In this document: positions 55,021 to 63,443 of the stretch, piece by piece | Layout: every line of letters starts with the position of its first letter | How positions within the stretch are numbered: position 1 is the stretch's first letter | Made by a program: the position numbers and the translations under genes | Source of the DNA: Winogradskyella psychrotolerans | Lineage (GTDB): Bacteria > Bacteroidota > Bacteroidia > Flavobacteriales > Flavobacteriaceae | Direction: 5' to 3' | Length of the DNA: 64,000 nucleotides | NCBI RefSeq assembly: GCF_018860545.1 | Contig: NZ_JAHKPN010000011.1 | Location: 496,001-560,000 of the forward strand | Notes under the pieces: model-generated | What the model saw: only the letters and a program-made list of their open reading frames with translations | What the model was told of the DNA's origin: nothing | Databases searched by the model: none

Positions 55021-56610
55021 ATGAGCAATAAATTAAATCACAGTATGTCATTGGCTAAACCTGATGCTTTAGACATTTCAGCGAAACAAAAAGTAGCACT
55101 TGCTATTGGAGTTATCGGATTATTCATCCTCGCATTAGCCCTTTTTAATACTAATTTCCCAAATAAAGCTGTCTTTTTAACCTTGTCTTTAGGATTAATA
55201 ATTGGTGGTGTAATCGTCTATTCTAGAGAAGCCTACTTAACCAAATTAGAGGGTATAAAAAACGATGGAGTTTGGTTTAAATCCATTTCATCTCGTGGTG
55301 TATGGGGTTGGATCGTTGGAGTGATTTTAACAACATTCTATATCGTACTTTACTTCTTTCCAAAATACTTAGGTTTAGGGTCCGACGGAGAAGCCAACAC
55401 CGGATTAATAGGTCTTTTTGACCCATTAAGTCAGCTATTAAGTGGCAGAAATGCGAGTCAATGGTTTGTATATGGCACACTTTACACCGTTGCAATTTTA
55501 GCTTTCGGCTATAAGTTTATATTGAAGTACAGACATAATCGCTATCAACAATTACGTACAATTTCAGTCATGTTTTTTCAATTAGGTTTTGCCTTTTTGA
55601 TTCCTGAATTTATGTACGTTATGAATAATGACTTACCATACTACGACCTTAAAAGTATTTGGCCTCTTAATTATTACATTTTTGATGAATGGTCTGTTAA
55701 TGGCTTTCTATCTAATGGAAATATTGGTTTAGCTTTACTTCTATTTGGAATCTTATCTATTTTTGTTTTTACACCCATACTAACCTACAAATATGGTAAA
55801 CGCTGGTACTGTTCATGGGTATGTGGCTGTGGAGGCTTAGCTGAAACGGCTGGTGATTCTTTTAGACAATTATCGTCTAAAAAAATGTACGCATGGAAAA
55901 TAGAACGCTGGTTAATTCATGTGGTATTAGTATTTTCTATTGTGATGACAACCGCTGTGGTTTACACGTATTTAGGCTATGACAAGAATGACTTTTGGTT
56001 AACTCGAGGTGTTTTTATCAGTTTAGTTATTGGATTTTTAACGCTAGTTTTTACGGCTGTTATGGTTTTTAAACGTAATGAATTAGGCAAAGACGCTAAA
56101 TATGGAGCCATTGGCTTCTTTATTGTGATCGCACTTTTACTTATTATGCACTTTACAGGTACAACAGACCACCTATTTTATGTTAAAGCCGGAGCCTTGC
56201 GTTCTGCCTATGGTATTTACATTGGCTCTATCTTTTCGGGTGTAATCGGTACAGGTTTTTACCCTATTTTAGGAAATAGATCGTGGTGTCGTTTTGGTTG
56301 TCCGATGGCTGCCATTCTTGGATTCCAACAACGTTTATTTTCTAAATTTAGAATTACCACTAATGGCGGGCAATGTATTTCTTGTGGTAATTGTTCCAAC
56401 AGTTGCGAAATGGGAATTGATGTCAGACATTATGCTCAAAAGGGTGAAAATATAGTGCGTTCTAGTTGTGTTGGCTGTGGTATTTGTTCTGCGGTTTGCC
56501 CAAGAGGGGTTTTAAAATTGGAAAATGATAGTATGAAAGGGCGTATCAATCCGACTGAAATTCTTTTAGGAAATGATGTAGATTTGATGGATTTGGTGAA
56601 TGACAAGTAG
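55021..56610 (+). CDS. membrane 4Fe-4S polyferredoxin (NapH/CcoG-like)
   Basis: A 529-residue inner-membrane protein with about nine hydrophobic helices and several cysteine motifs: YCSWVCGCGG near residue 263, WCRFGCPMAA near residue 424, then two ferredoxin-like 4Fe-4S sites CISCGNCSNSCEMG and CVGCGICSAVCPRG (about residues 454-500). This is the NapH/NosR/CcoG general layout for electron transfer through the membrane. It is translationally linked to the preceding flavoprotein. The terminal acceptor is not encoded nearby, so the role remains open. Confidence 0.83.
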   Translation: MSNKLNHSMSLAKPDALDISAKQKVALAIGVIGLFILALALFNTNFPNKAVFLTLSLGLIIGGVIVYSREAYLTKLEGIKNDGVWFKSISSRGVWGWIVGVILTTFYIVLYFFPKYLGLGSDGEANTGLIGLFDPLSQLLSGRNASQWFVYGTLYTVAILAFGYKFILKYRHNRYQQLRTISVMFFQLGFAFLIPEFMYVMNNDLPYYDLKSIWPLNYYIFDEWSVNGFLSNGNIGLALLLFGILSIFVFTPILTYKYGKRWYCSWVCGCGGLAETAGDSFRQLSSKKMYAWKIERWLIHVVLVFSIVMTTAVVYTYLGYDKNDFWLTRGVFISLVIGFLTLVFTAVMVFKRNELGKDAKYGAIGFFIVIALLLIMHFTGTTDHLFYVKAGALRSAYGIYIGSIFSGVIGTGFYPILGNRSWCRFGCPMAAILGFQQRLFSKFRITTNGGQCISCGNCSNSCEMGIDVRHYAQKGENIVRSSCVGCGICSAVCPRGVLKLENDSMKGRINPTEILLGNDVDLMDLVNDK

Positions 56611-56899
56611 GATTTAGTCTCAGTTGCTATCGCTGTAAAAAGACATAAAATCTGGCATAAATTTCAAGGCATCTAATGAATGCTTTGTATTTATTAAGCG
56701 TTACGACTACTCCATTTTACGTGAAATATTATAACACAGCGACTCACTGAGTTTAAACAGAGAGTGTGGAGTAAATGCTAAGCCTAAATTTAGAATCCAT
56801 TTTATTATAGTACATATACTTAAAATTGTTCAGTATCACTTTATGACTCTGTGACATTACACACATTAATTCTTACTTTTGCACCTTCAAACGCACTAA
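56611..56899. other. intergenic region without recognised gene
   Basis: This 289-bp gap shows no convincing ORF, tRNA or repeat copy. It contains only short self-complementary pieces and, at its right end, a promoter-like element for the glycosyltransferase operon. Confidence 0.5.
56874..56881 (+). promoter_or_regulatory. Bacteroidota -7 promoter element of the glycosyltransferase operon
   Basis: TACTTTTG is an exact fit to the TAnnTTTG consensus and lies 18 bp upstream of the ATG at 56900. A TGTGAC at 56850-56855 is a poor match to the -33 TTG region. A very short leader is implied. Confidence 0.5.
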
Positions 56900-57592
56900 A
56901 TGCCCAACATAAAAGTTATTATTCCCGCTTATAACGAAGAAGAATCAATTCCTCTGGTTATAAAAGATATTCCTACAATAGTTGATGAAGTCATTGTAGT
57001 TAGCAACAATTCTACAGATAACACAGAAATCAATGCTAAAAATGCTGGTGCTACAGTGTTAATCGAAAATCGAAAAGGTTATGGTTATGCCTGTTTAAAA
57101 GGCATGGATTACATTTCTAAACTAAAAAATAAACCAGATGTTATTGTTTTTTTAGATGGAGATTACAGTGATTACCCTGAAGAATTAGTAAAATTAGTGC
57201 AACCTATTATAGAAGATCATGTTGATTTTGTAGTCGGATCTCGTGTTGAAACATTACGAGAAGAAGGCTCAATGACTACTCCTCAGATTTTTGGTAATTG
57301 GTTAGCAACAAGCTTAATGCGACTATTCTTTAAATCAACCTTTACAGATTTAGGCCCTTTTAGGGCTATTAAATATGATAAGCTTTTGGGACTTAACATG
57401 GAAGACAAAACTTACGGCTGGACCGTAGAAATGCAACTTAAAGCCTTAAAGCAAAAATTAAGCTATAGGGAAATTCCTGTTAATTATAGAAACAGAATAG
57501 GTGTCTCAAAAGTTTCAGGTACGATAAAAGGTGCTATCTTTGCAGGTATAAAAATCTTAGGTTGGATTTTTAAATACAGTTTTAAAAAATGA
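56900..57592 (+). CDS. GT2 glycosyltransferase, polyprenyl-phosphate sugar synthase-like
   Basis: GT-A fold enzyme of 230 residues similar to dolichyl/polyprenyl-phosphate hexose synthases: KVIIPAYNEEESIPLVI at residues 5-21, SNNSTDNTE, VIVFLDGDYSDYPEEL near residue 84 with the metal-binding DGD, and GWTVEMQLKAL near residue 173. It lacks C-terminal membrane helices. It probably makes a lipid-linked sugar donor for the integral-membrane transferase two genes downstream. It overlaps the next gene by 4 bp (ATGA). Confidence 0.87.
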   Translation: MPNIKVIIPAYNEEESIPLVIKDIPTIVDEVIVVSNNSTDNTEINAKNAGATVLIENRKGYGYACLKGMDYISKLKNKPDVIVFLDGDYSDYPEELVKLVQPIIEDHVDFVVGSRVETLREEGSMTTPQIFGNWLATSLMRLFFKSTFTDLGPFRAIKYDKLLGLNMEDKTYGWTVEMQLKALKQKLSYREIPVNYRNRIGVSKVSGTIKGAIFAGIKILGWIFKYSFKK

Positions 57593-59079
57593 TTCTCGAA
57601 TCAATCGTTATTGTTATTTACACCATTGCCATTGTACTTATATTCATGTATGCTCTGGCACAATTAAATCTCCTGTACAACTACTTATCTTCGAAAAAGA
57701 AAAGACAAGATTGCGACACTTTTGATTTTTCAAATTCGGATGAAATTCCCCTTGTTACCATTCAACTTCCTGTTTACAATGAAATGTATGTTATGGAACG
57801 GTTGTTAGATAATATTGCGCTTTTAGAATATCCTAAAGACAAGTTGGAGATTCAGGTTTTGGATGATTCTACAGATGAAACAGTTAAAACTACGAAAGCA
57901 CACATAGACGCATTAGCAAAAACAGGTTTAAATATTACGCATATCACCAGAACCGATAGAAGTGGTTTTAAGGCTGGAGCACTTAAAGAAGGTTTAAAAA
58001 TTGCCAAAGGTGAATTTATTGCCATTTTTGATGCTGATTTTTTACCACAACCTAATTGGTTAAAACGCACCATTCCTTATTTTAAGAATGAAAAAATCGG
58101 TGTTGTCCAAACACGTTGGGGACATATTAACCGCGATTATTCTTTATTGACCAAAATTCAAGCATTTGCCTTAGATGCTCATTTTACCTTAGAACAAGTA
58201 GGTAGAAATAGTAAAGGGCACTTTATCAATTTTAATGGTACTGCTGGTGTATGGAGAAAAGCCTGTATTATTGATGCCGGAAACTGGGAAGGAGATACAC
58301 TTACCGAAGATTTAGATTTAAGTTACCGAGCACAATTAAAAAATTGGGAGTTCAAATATTTAGAAGATGTTGAAACTCCTGCAGAATTACCTGTAGTGAT
58401 TAGTGCCGCGCGTTCTCAACAATTCCGTTGGAATAAAGGTGGTGCAGAAAACTTTAGAAAAATGTTATGGCGTGTTATAAAATCGGACAACATATCAACT
58501 AAAACAAAAGTACACGGTTTACTACATTTATTAAATAGCACCATGTTTTTGAGCATATTTACTGTGGCTATTTTAAGTATCCCTATGTTGTATATTAAAA
58601 ATGAATATGCGCATTTAAGAAACTACTTTTACGTAATGAGTTTCTTTGTTATGAGTACTATTATTTTCTTTGTTTGTTATTGGTTTATGTACCGCAGTAT
58701 TTATGGCAGTGGATTTAAAAAATTCTTCAACTATATCGGGATGTTTTTCACATTCTTCTCCATAGCTATGGGCTTTTCACTACATAATTCTATTGCCGTT
58801 ATTGAAGGCCATATTGGAAAACGTAGTGAGTTTGTGCGTACTCCAAAATTTAATATTAGCACGATTAGAGATTCTTGGAAAGGCAATAAATACATCATGA
58901 AAAAGATGTCACCTCACGTTATTATTGAAGGTATTTTAATGCTTTATTTTGCTTTTGGCATGTATAGCGCTTTTGTAGTTGGTGACCAAGGTGGTGATTT
59001 CGGTTTATTTCCATTTCACTTAATGCTTTTTATTGGCTTTGGCTATGTATTTTTTAAGTCCTTAAGTTCGAAAGTGTGA
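57589..59079 (+). CDS. processive-type GT2 glycosyltransferase (cellulose synthase/CslA-like)
   Basis: Membrane GT2 enzyme of 496 residues with one N-terminal and about four C-terminal helices. The catalytic signature is complete: VLDDSTDET near residue 89, AIFDADFLPQPNWL near residue 144, TEDLDLSYRAQ near residue 238 and the QQFRWNKG (QxxRW) motif near residue 275. This pattern is shared with cellulose, mannan and glucan synthases, so it may polymerise or transfer a beta-linked hexose. The product cannot be read from sequence. It overlaps both neighbours by 4 bp. Confidence 0.87.
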   Translation: MILESIVIVIYTIAIVLIFMYALAQLNLLYNYLSSKKKRQDCDTFDFSNSDEIPLVTIQLPVYNEMYVMERLLDNIALLEYPKDKLEIQVLDDSTDETVKTTKAHIDALAKTGLNITHITRTDRSGFKAGALKEGLKIAKGEFIAIFDADFLPQPNWLKRTIPYFKNEKIGVVQTRWGHINRDYSLLTKIQAFALDAHFTLEQVGRNSKGHFINFNGTAGVWRKACIIDAGNWEGDTLTEDLDLSYRAQLKNWEFKYLEDVETPAELPVVISAARSQQFRWNKGGAENFRKMLWRVIKSDNISTKTKVHGLLHLLNSTMFLSIFTVAILSIPMLYIKNEYAHLRNYFYVMSFFVMSTIIFFVCYWFMYRSIYGSGFKKFFNYIGMFFTFFSIAMGFSLHNSIAVIEGHIGKRSEFVRTPKFNISTIRDSWKGNKYIMKKMSPHVIIEGILMLYFAFGMYSAFVVGDQGGDFGLFPFHLMLFIGFGYVFFKSLSSKV

Positions 59080-60491
59080 TTTCGCTTTGGAAATATCACA
59101 AAATTCCATTTCTATTTTTCATTGTTAGTTGCATCTTATATGTATGGTTTGCTTACAATATAACCCGCGTTGAAACTATCCAACTGCTACTTTTATATAT
59201 TGCATTATTTATATTTGCTTTTCAAATTATTCAGAAAACAGGCTTTAACTTCAAGCTATTAGTCATTTTTTCTATTGTATTTCGGTTGTTATTTTTATTT
59301 GCAATCCCGAATTTATCACAAGATTTCTATCGGTTTATTTGGGATGGACGTATGATTTTTGAAGGGTTAAATCCTTATTTATTTACACCTGATTCCTTTA
59401 TTCAAAACGGAAAGTTTCCTATTCTACAAGCGCAAGAGTTATATGATGGTATGGGAAGTTTAAGTGCATCGCATTTTACAAACTATCCACCGATTAATCA
59501 ACTTTGTTTCGCTATTGCTGCGCTATTCTCTAGTAATAGTATTTTGGGTTCTGTAGTCGTAATGCGCCTTATCATTATTGCAGCAGACATAGGAACCTTA
59601 TACTTTGGAAAGAAACTTTTAGAACGTTTAAAATTACCACCTAATAGAATTTTTTGGTATATCCTAAACCCTTTTATTATTATTGAATTAACAGGAAATC
59701 TTCATTTTGAAGGAGTCATGATTTTCTTCCTAATATGGTCTTTGTATTTATTACATTCCGGAAAATGGAAATGGGCAGCTGTAGTTCTGGCGTGTTCTAT
59801 TTCTGTAAAGTTGATTCCACTAATGCTATTGCCTTTGTTTTTTGGATGGTTTAAGAAGACTTCTGTAAATTTGAGTACCCTCGAGAAATCTAAAAATCCT
59901 TTCAAAATTGCTCTAGGTGACCAGCGTACACATTTAAATTATAAGAAGTTAATCATCTTTTATATCATAATTGGAATCACAATACTTCTACTCTTCCTCC
60001 CCTTCTTTTCAATGGAATTTATCACTAATTACTCTAAAACTGTTGGACTTTGGTTTGGAAATTTTGAATTTAATGCAAGTATTTATTATCTCGCTAGAGC
60101 TATTGGTTACGCCATAACAGGTTATAACGAAATTGCAATTATTGGAAAAATATTACCCACCATTTCGGTGCTTATTATATTAGGATTTTCATTCTTTAAA
60201 CCCAATAACAGTTTACCAAAACTAATAACCTCAATGCTATTAGTCTTTACGTTATATCTCTTTTTAAGCACAACTATTCATCCATGGTATATTGCAACAC
60301 TAGTCATTTTTTGTGTGTTTACAAATTACAAATTTCCCTTGGTTTGGTCCTTGGTGGTTATACTGAGCTATTTGGCCTATGCCAATGCTGATAATTCTGA
60401 AAACCTTTGGATTATCGCTTTAGAATATATTCTTGTGTTTTCCGTGTTTATTTGGGAAGTATTTATAAAAAAAAGACTGCCAGTTTCCTAG
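59076..60491 (+). CDS. integral-membrane GT-C-type mannosyltransferase-like protein
   Basis: A 471-residue membrane protein with about eleven helices, of the GT87/polyprenol-phosphate-mannose-dependent type. PNLSQDFYRFIWDGRMIFEGLNPY near residue 75 is the typical first extracytoplasmic loop, with its catalytic aspartate. The start is a GTG at 59076 overlapping the upstream stop (GTGA). The cytoplasmic loop at residues about 252-283 looks longer than needed and contains a palindrome-like sequence (59875-59921). The stop codon lies within a hairpin that ends the opposing gene. Confidence 0.83.
   Translation: MISLWKYHKIPFLFFIVSCILYVWFAYNITRVETIQLLLLYIALFIFAFQIIQKTGFNFKLLVIFSIVFRLLFLFAIPNLSQDFYRFIWDGRMIFEGLNPYLFTPDSFIQNGKFPILQAQELYDGMGSLSASHFTNYPPINQLCFAIAALFSSNSILGSVVVMRLIIIAADIGTLYFGKKLLERLKLPPNRIFWYILNPFIIIELTGNLHFEGVMIFFLIWSLYLLHSGKWKWAAVVLACSISVKLIPLMLLPLFFGWFKKTSVNLSTLEKSKNPFKIALGDQRTHLNYKKLIIFYIIIGITILLLFLPFFSMEFITNYSKTVGLWFGNFEFNASIYYLARAIGYAITGYNEIAIIGKILPTISVLIILGFSFFKPNNSLPKLITSMLLVFTLYLFLSTTIHPWYIATLVIFCVFTNYKFPLVWSLVVILSYLAYANADNSENLWIIALEYILVFSVFIWEVFIKKRLPVS
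59875..59921. repeat. possible degraded palindromic repeat inside the GT-C gene
   Basis: GTACCCTCGAGAAATCT (59875-59891) pairs imperfectly (12 of 17) with AAAATTGCTCTAGGTGAC (59904-59921), and the right arm resembles the TTGCGCTC...GAC repeat type seen at 29203-29221. It is translated within a hydrophilic loop between two membrane helices. The evidence is modest. Confidence 0.35.
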
Positions 60492-60497
60492 CAGTCT
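60466..60497 (-). terminator. intrinsic terminator of the minus-strand gene at 60520, overlapping an opposing CDS
   Basis: A perfect 7-bp stem (AGACTGC at 60474-60480, GCAGTCT at 60491-60497, 10-nt loop) is followed on the minus strand by eight T residues (60473-60466). It lies 23 bp after the minus-strand stop and covers the last codons and TAG stop of the plus-strand glycosyltransferase. Confidence 0.72.
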
Positions 60498-60519
60498 AAC
60501 TTTAAGAATCGAAGTTTAA

Positions 60520-60891
60520 CTATAACTTCTTTAAAGAAATAATCTTATACGTTTCGTAAACTTCAACAAAACCATTTTCATCTTCTTCTTCATGCTCAGT
60601 AATTTCATAAGTAATTTTAAAGCGCTTACCAATCATATCTTTAGATTTTAGATTGGCAGCTTTAAGAGCTTCCTCTATAATTTCAATAAAATATACTGTT
60701 TCCTCACTGTCTTCGTCATCTTCATCCGCATTAATTAGAAAAGCATAACCATCATCTACATCGTAACCATCAAAAATTGCATTCGTGGTTATTTTTTCCT
60801 TGTCTTGACTATTCTTATGAGATTTAGAATATGCATTTGCGCTTAAAACCATGACCATAAGCACAAATACGGTATAAATTTTTGTATTCAT
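60520..60891 (-). CDS. small exported acidic protein of unknown function
   Basis: A 123-residue protein with a signal peptide (residues 1-20, VLSANAYSKS), then an acidic beta-rich domain with two Asp/Glu clusters (INADEDDEDSEET and EHEEEDENGFVEV). No domain was recognised. It has its own terminator on the left, and a 7-bp hairpin (60906-60912/60918-60924) lies upstream of its start. Function unknown; periplasmic location is predicted. Confidence 0.75.
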   Translation of the reverse strand: MNTKIYTVFVLMVMVLSANAYSKSHKNSQDKEKITTNAIFDGYDVDDGYAFLINADEDDEDSEETVYFIEIIEEALKAANLKSKDMIGKRFKITYEITEHEEEDENGFVEVYETYKIISLKKL

Positions 60892-60905
60892 CGCGTTTAA
60901 TTTTT

Positions 60906-60924
60906 ATGCTGAATTTGTCAGCAT
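60906..60924. promoter_or_regulatory. small hairpin upstream of the acidic exported protein gene
   Basis: ATGCTGA and TCAGCAT form a perfect 7-bp stem around a 5-nt loop, 15 bp upstream of the ATG at 60891. It lacks a T-run on the minus strand, so it could be an operator or leader hairpin; nothing decides between these. Confidence 0.35.
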
Positions 60925-61048
60925 GTATTAATTTTAGATTGTGGTTTTGGGAGTTTGCCACCTCAAGCCCAAATGCTTTTAGATTACAACCTCTTGGTCA
61001 TAATTACTGTGGTCCGTTGTGAAGAATTTATTTTTGTGCTAATCTGAA

Positions 61049-61462
61049 TTACGCTTTAAACATCTCCTTAGAATCTTTAAAACTTTTAAATTCTAACATA
61101 TAATCGTTAGGATCTTTTATAAAAAATGATAAATGCTCTCCTGATTTATCCTTTAAAAATGTCGCTTGAGTCACCACTTTAAGCTTCAAATTATTCAGCT
61201 TTGTATAGAGCTCTTGCCATTGTTTCTCATTAACAATAACACCAAAATGGAAGGATGGTAATAACTTACCTTCAAATACATAATTGGGGCTATTGAAATT
61301 AAATTTTTCGACTTGAATAAATGTTAGTTGATGACCAAATAAATCTATATCCAACCAATAATCTCCAGTTCTACCTAGAGAAGCACCAATGTTTTTAACG
61401 TAGAAATCACTAGTATCATCTACATCCAAACATGGTAAAGACATGTGAAATGCTGTTTCCAT
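61049..61462 (-). CDS. VOC-superfamily (glyoxalase/bleomycin resistance-like) protein
   Basis: A 137-residue vicinal-oxygen-chelate protein with paired beta-alpha-beta modules: HMSLPCLDVDDTSDFYVKN at the start and SFFIKDPNDYMLEFKSF at the end, including metal-ligand-type His and Glu positions (H6 and E129 regions) and FHFGVIV near residue 72. VOC proteins range from glyoxalases to dioxygenases; the substrate is unknown. It is a stand-alone gene on the minus strand with 75 bp to the next upstream gene. Confidence 0.85.
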   Translation of the reverse strand: METAFHMSLPCLDVDDTSDFYVKNIGASLGRTGDYWLDIDLFGHQLTFIQVEKFNFNSPNYVFEGKLLPSFHFGVIVNEKQWQELYTKLNNLKLKVVTQATFLKDKSGEHLSFFIKDPNDYMLEFKSFKDSKEMFKA

Positions 61463-61537
61463 AATTCAACCATTTAAAATTTATAAAAAATTAATACACA
61501 GTAAATTACAAAATAGTCTTAAGCGAGCAACTTAAGT

Positions 61538-61864
61538 TTAGTCAAAATCTTCGTCCTCAGCACCAGGTTCTAATTCTGGATCTACGACTGCATCCGGATC
61601 ATCATCTTCAAAGTCTTCATAATCCTCTTCGTCATAATTTTCCATGGTTTGTTCTAGCTTCGTACTTACCTTAACCAAATATTTGGTATCTTCAGTAGTC
61701 ACTTCTACAGCTTCAACTATTTCATTTTTTGCATTTTTAAACGAGATAACATTATCATCATCATACCCATCAGGATATTTGTCTACCAGAAGTGCTAAAA
61801 TTTCTGGTGTCAATTTTTTAAAATCAACTATAACTCGTTTTAAATGTGCGTCTTTTGGTTTCAT
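61538..61864 (-). CDS. small conserved acidic protein of unknown function
   Basis: A 108-residue cytoplasmic protein with a folded N-terminal part (about residues 1-75, FKKLTPEILALLVDKYPDGY) and a highly acidic C-terminal tail of about 30 residues made mostly of Asp and Glu (EDYEDFEDDDPDA). I believe close relatives are common in Flavobacteriaceae and are sometimes labelled DNA primase without support; no primase motif is visible. The acidic tail may bind a basic partner. It ends 76 bp upstream of the VOC gene and begins 45 bp after the GNAT-nitrilase gene. Confidence 0.72.
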   Translation of the reverse strand: MKPKDAHLKRVIVDFKKLTPEILALLVDKYPDGYDDDNVISFKNAKNEIVEAVEVTTEDTKYLVKVSTKLEQTMENYDEEDYEDFEDDDPDAVVDPELEPGAEDEDFD

Positions 61865-61908
61865 TCCTTAATAATATTTCTAAAGCTAATTTTTTTTAAA
61901 TATAATAC

Positions 61909-63441
61909 TTATTTATTTACTCGAATAACATCATAAACATCTTTTCTACGATCTTTTAAATTTTTTACAGCACCAAAGGAATGCAATTCTCGCAATAAGC
62001 CTAAGTCTACATCTGCTACCAAAATCATCTCTGTGTTAGGCGTGGTTTCGGCCTTAATACCATTACTAGGAAATGAAAAGTCGCATGGAGTAAATACGGC
62101 TGATTGCGCATATTGGATGTCCATATTATTCACATTCGGTAAATTCCCAACACTACCTGCTATGGCCACATAACATTCATTTTCTATAGCGCGCGCCTGT
62201 GCACAAAGCCTTACACGTGAATACCCGTTTTGTGTATCGGTTAAAAAAGGCACAAATAAAATATCCATACCCTCATCAGCTAACAAGCGTGATAACTCAG
62301 GAAATTCGGAATCATAACAAATTAAAATTCCAATTTTCCCTGCATCCGTTTCAAAAGTTTTTAATTGATGACCACGTTGCATTCCCCAAACTTTAGCTTC
62401 ATCTGGAGTCACATGAATTTTCTCATAACGCTCTAAACTTCCATCTCTTCGGCATAAATAGCCCACGTTATACAACACATCATCAACCACCTCTGGCATA
62501 CTACCTGTAATAATATTAATGTTGTACGAAATAGACAGCTGCTGCATTTTTTCAACAATGGTTTGTGTATAACCTGCCAATTCTCTAATCGCTTGCGGCT
62601 CGTGCAAATGGTTATACTTTGCCATCAATGGCGCATTAAAAAACTCTGGAAATACAGCAAAATCAGAGCGGTAAGCAGACACACTATCTACAAAATACTC
62701 CACCTGTTGCATTAAATCGTCTAAACCATTATACGGACGCATTTGCCACTGAATCAAGCCTAAGCGCACCACGGTTTTTACACTACTCGCTTTTTTATTG
62801 GGTTTGGTATAATAAATATTATCCCATTCCATTAAAACGGCATATTCGCTAGATGCGGTATCTCCTTCTAAATAGCCTTTTATAATTCTTATCGGATGAA
62901 AATCATTAGAGGTTTGAAAATTTAAAACCGGATCATGAATCTCCTTATGCTTTACTTTCTGAATGTATTCTTTTGGTGAATACTGATCCTTATACTTATG
63001 ATAATTTGGCATTCTACCTCCAAAAACAATTCCTTTTAAGTTTAGGTTTTCGCATAATTCCTTTCGGTAATCATATAAACGACGCCCCAAACGTAAGCCT
63101 CTAAATTCTGGTTTTATAAAAACATCAATACCATATAGCACATCACCATCAGGATCGTGATTTTTAAATTTATCACCTTCAATAATGTCAGCGTACGTAT
63201 GGTTATCATCAATCTTATCGTAATCCACAATTAAAGATAACGCACAACCTGCCAATTGACCGTCGATACGAATGACCACTTGACCTTCCGAAAAAATAGT
63301 AGTCAAACGTGCAATGTGATCTTTTTTCCAATAAGAATTTAAAACACCACCATAGGCTTCTAGGGTTGCCGATTTTAATTCCTCAAAATCGCCAACCGTT
63401 AGATAGCTTAATTCTATATTTTCAATTTTTTGTTCGTCCAT
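61909..63441 (-). CDS. fused GNAT acetyltransferase - nitrilase-family carbon-nitrogen hydrolase
   Basis: A two-domain protein of 510 residues. Residues 1-205 are a GNAT acyltransferase with the acetyl-CoA-binding RGLRLGRRLYDYR near residue 114. Residues 222-505 are a nitrilase-superfamily amidase with the full catalytic triad Glu266 (FPEFFNAP), Lys341 (YEKIHVTP) and Cys375 (LICYDSEFPE). The substrate is unknown. It starts two bases after a deoxyhypusine-synthase-like gene, suggesting a link with polyamine metabolism, for which nitrilase-type N-carbamoylputrescine amidases are a precedent. Confidence 0.88.
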   Translation of the reverse strand: MDEQKIENIELSYLTVGDFEELKSATLEAYGGVLNSYWKKDHIARLTTIFSEGQVVIRIDGQLAGCALSLIVDYDKIDDNHTYADIIEGDKFKNHDPDGDVLYGIDVFIKPEFRGLRLGRRLYDYRKELCENLNLKGIVFGGRMPNYHKYKDQYSPKEYIQKVKHKEIHDPVLNFQTSNDFHPIRIIKGYLEGDTASSEYAVLMEWDNIYYTKPNKKASSVKTVVRLGLIQWQMRPYNGLDDLMQQVEYFVDSVSAYRSDFAVFPEFFNAPLMAKYNHLHEPQAIRELAGYTQTIVEKMQQLSISYNINIITGSMPEVVDDVLYNVGYLCRRDGSLERYEKIHVTPDEAKVWGMQRGHQLKTFETDAGKIGILICYDSEFPELSRLLADEGMDILFVPFLTDTQNGYSRVRLCAQARAIENECYVAIAGSVGNLPNVNNMDIQYAQSAVFTPCDFSFPSNGIKAETTPNTEMILVADVDLGLLRELHSFGAVKNLKDRRKDVYDVIRVNK

Positions 63442-63443
63442 GG

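Noticed and set aside
56611..56899. Possible tRNA or small RNA gene in the gap before the glycosyltransferase operon
   Set aside because: No cloverleaf pattern, conserved T-loop or clear terminator could be found.
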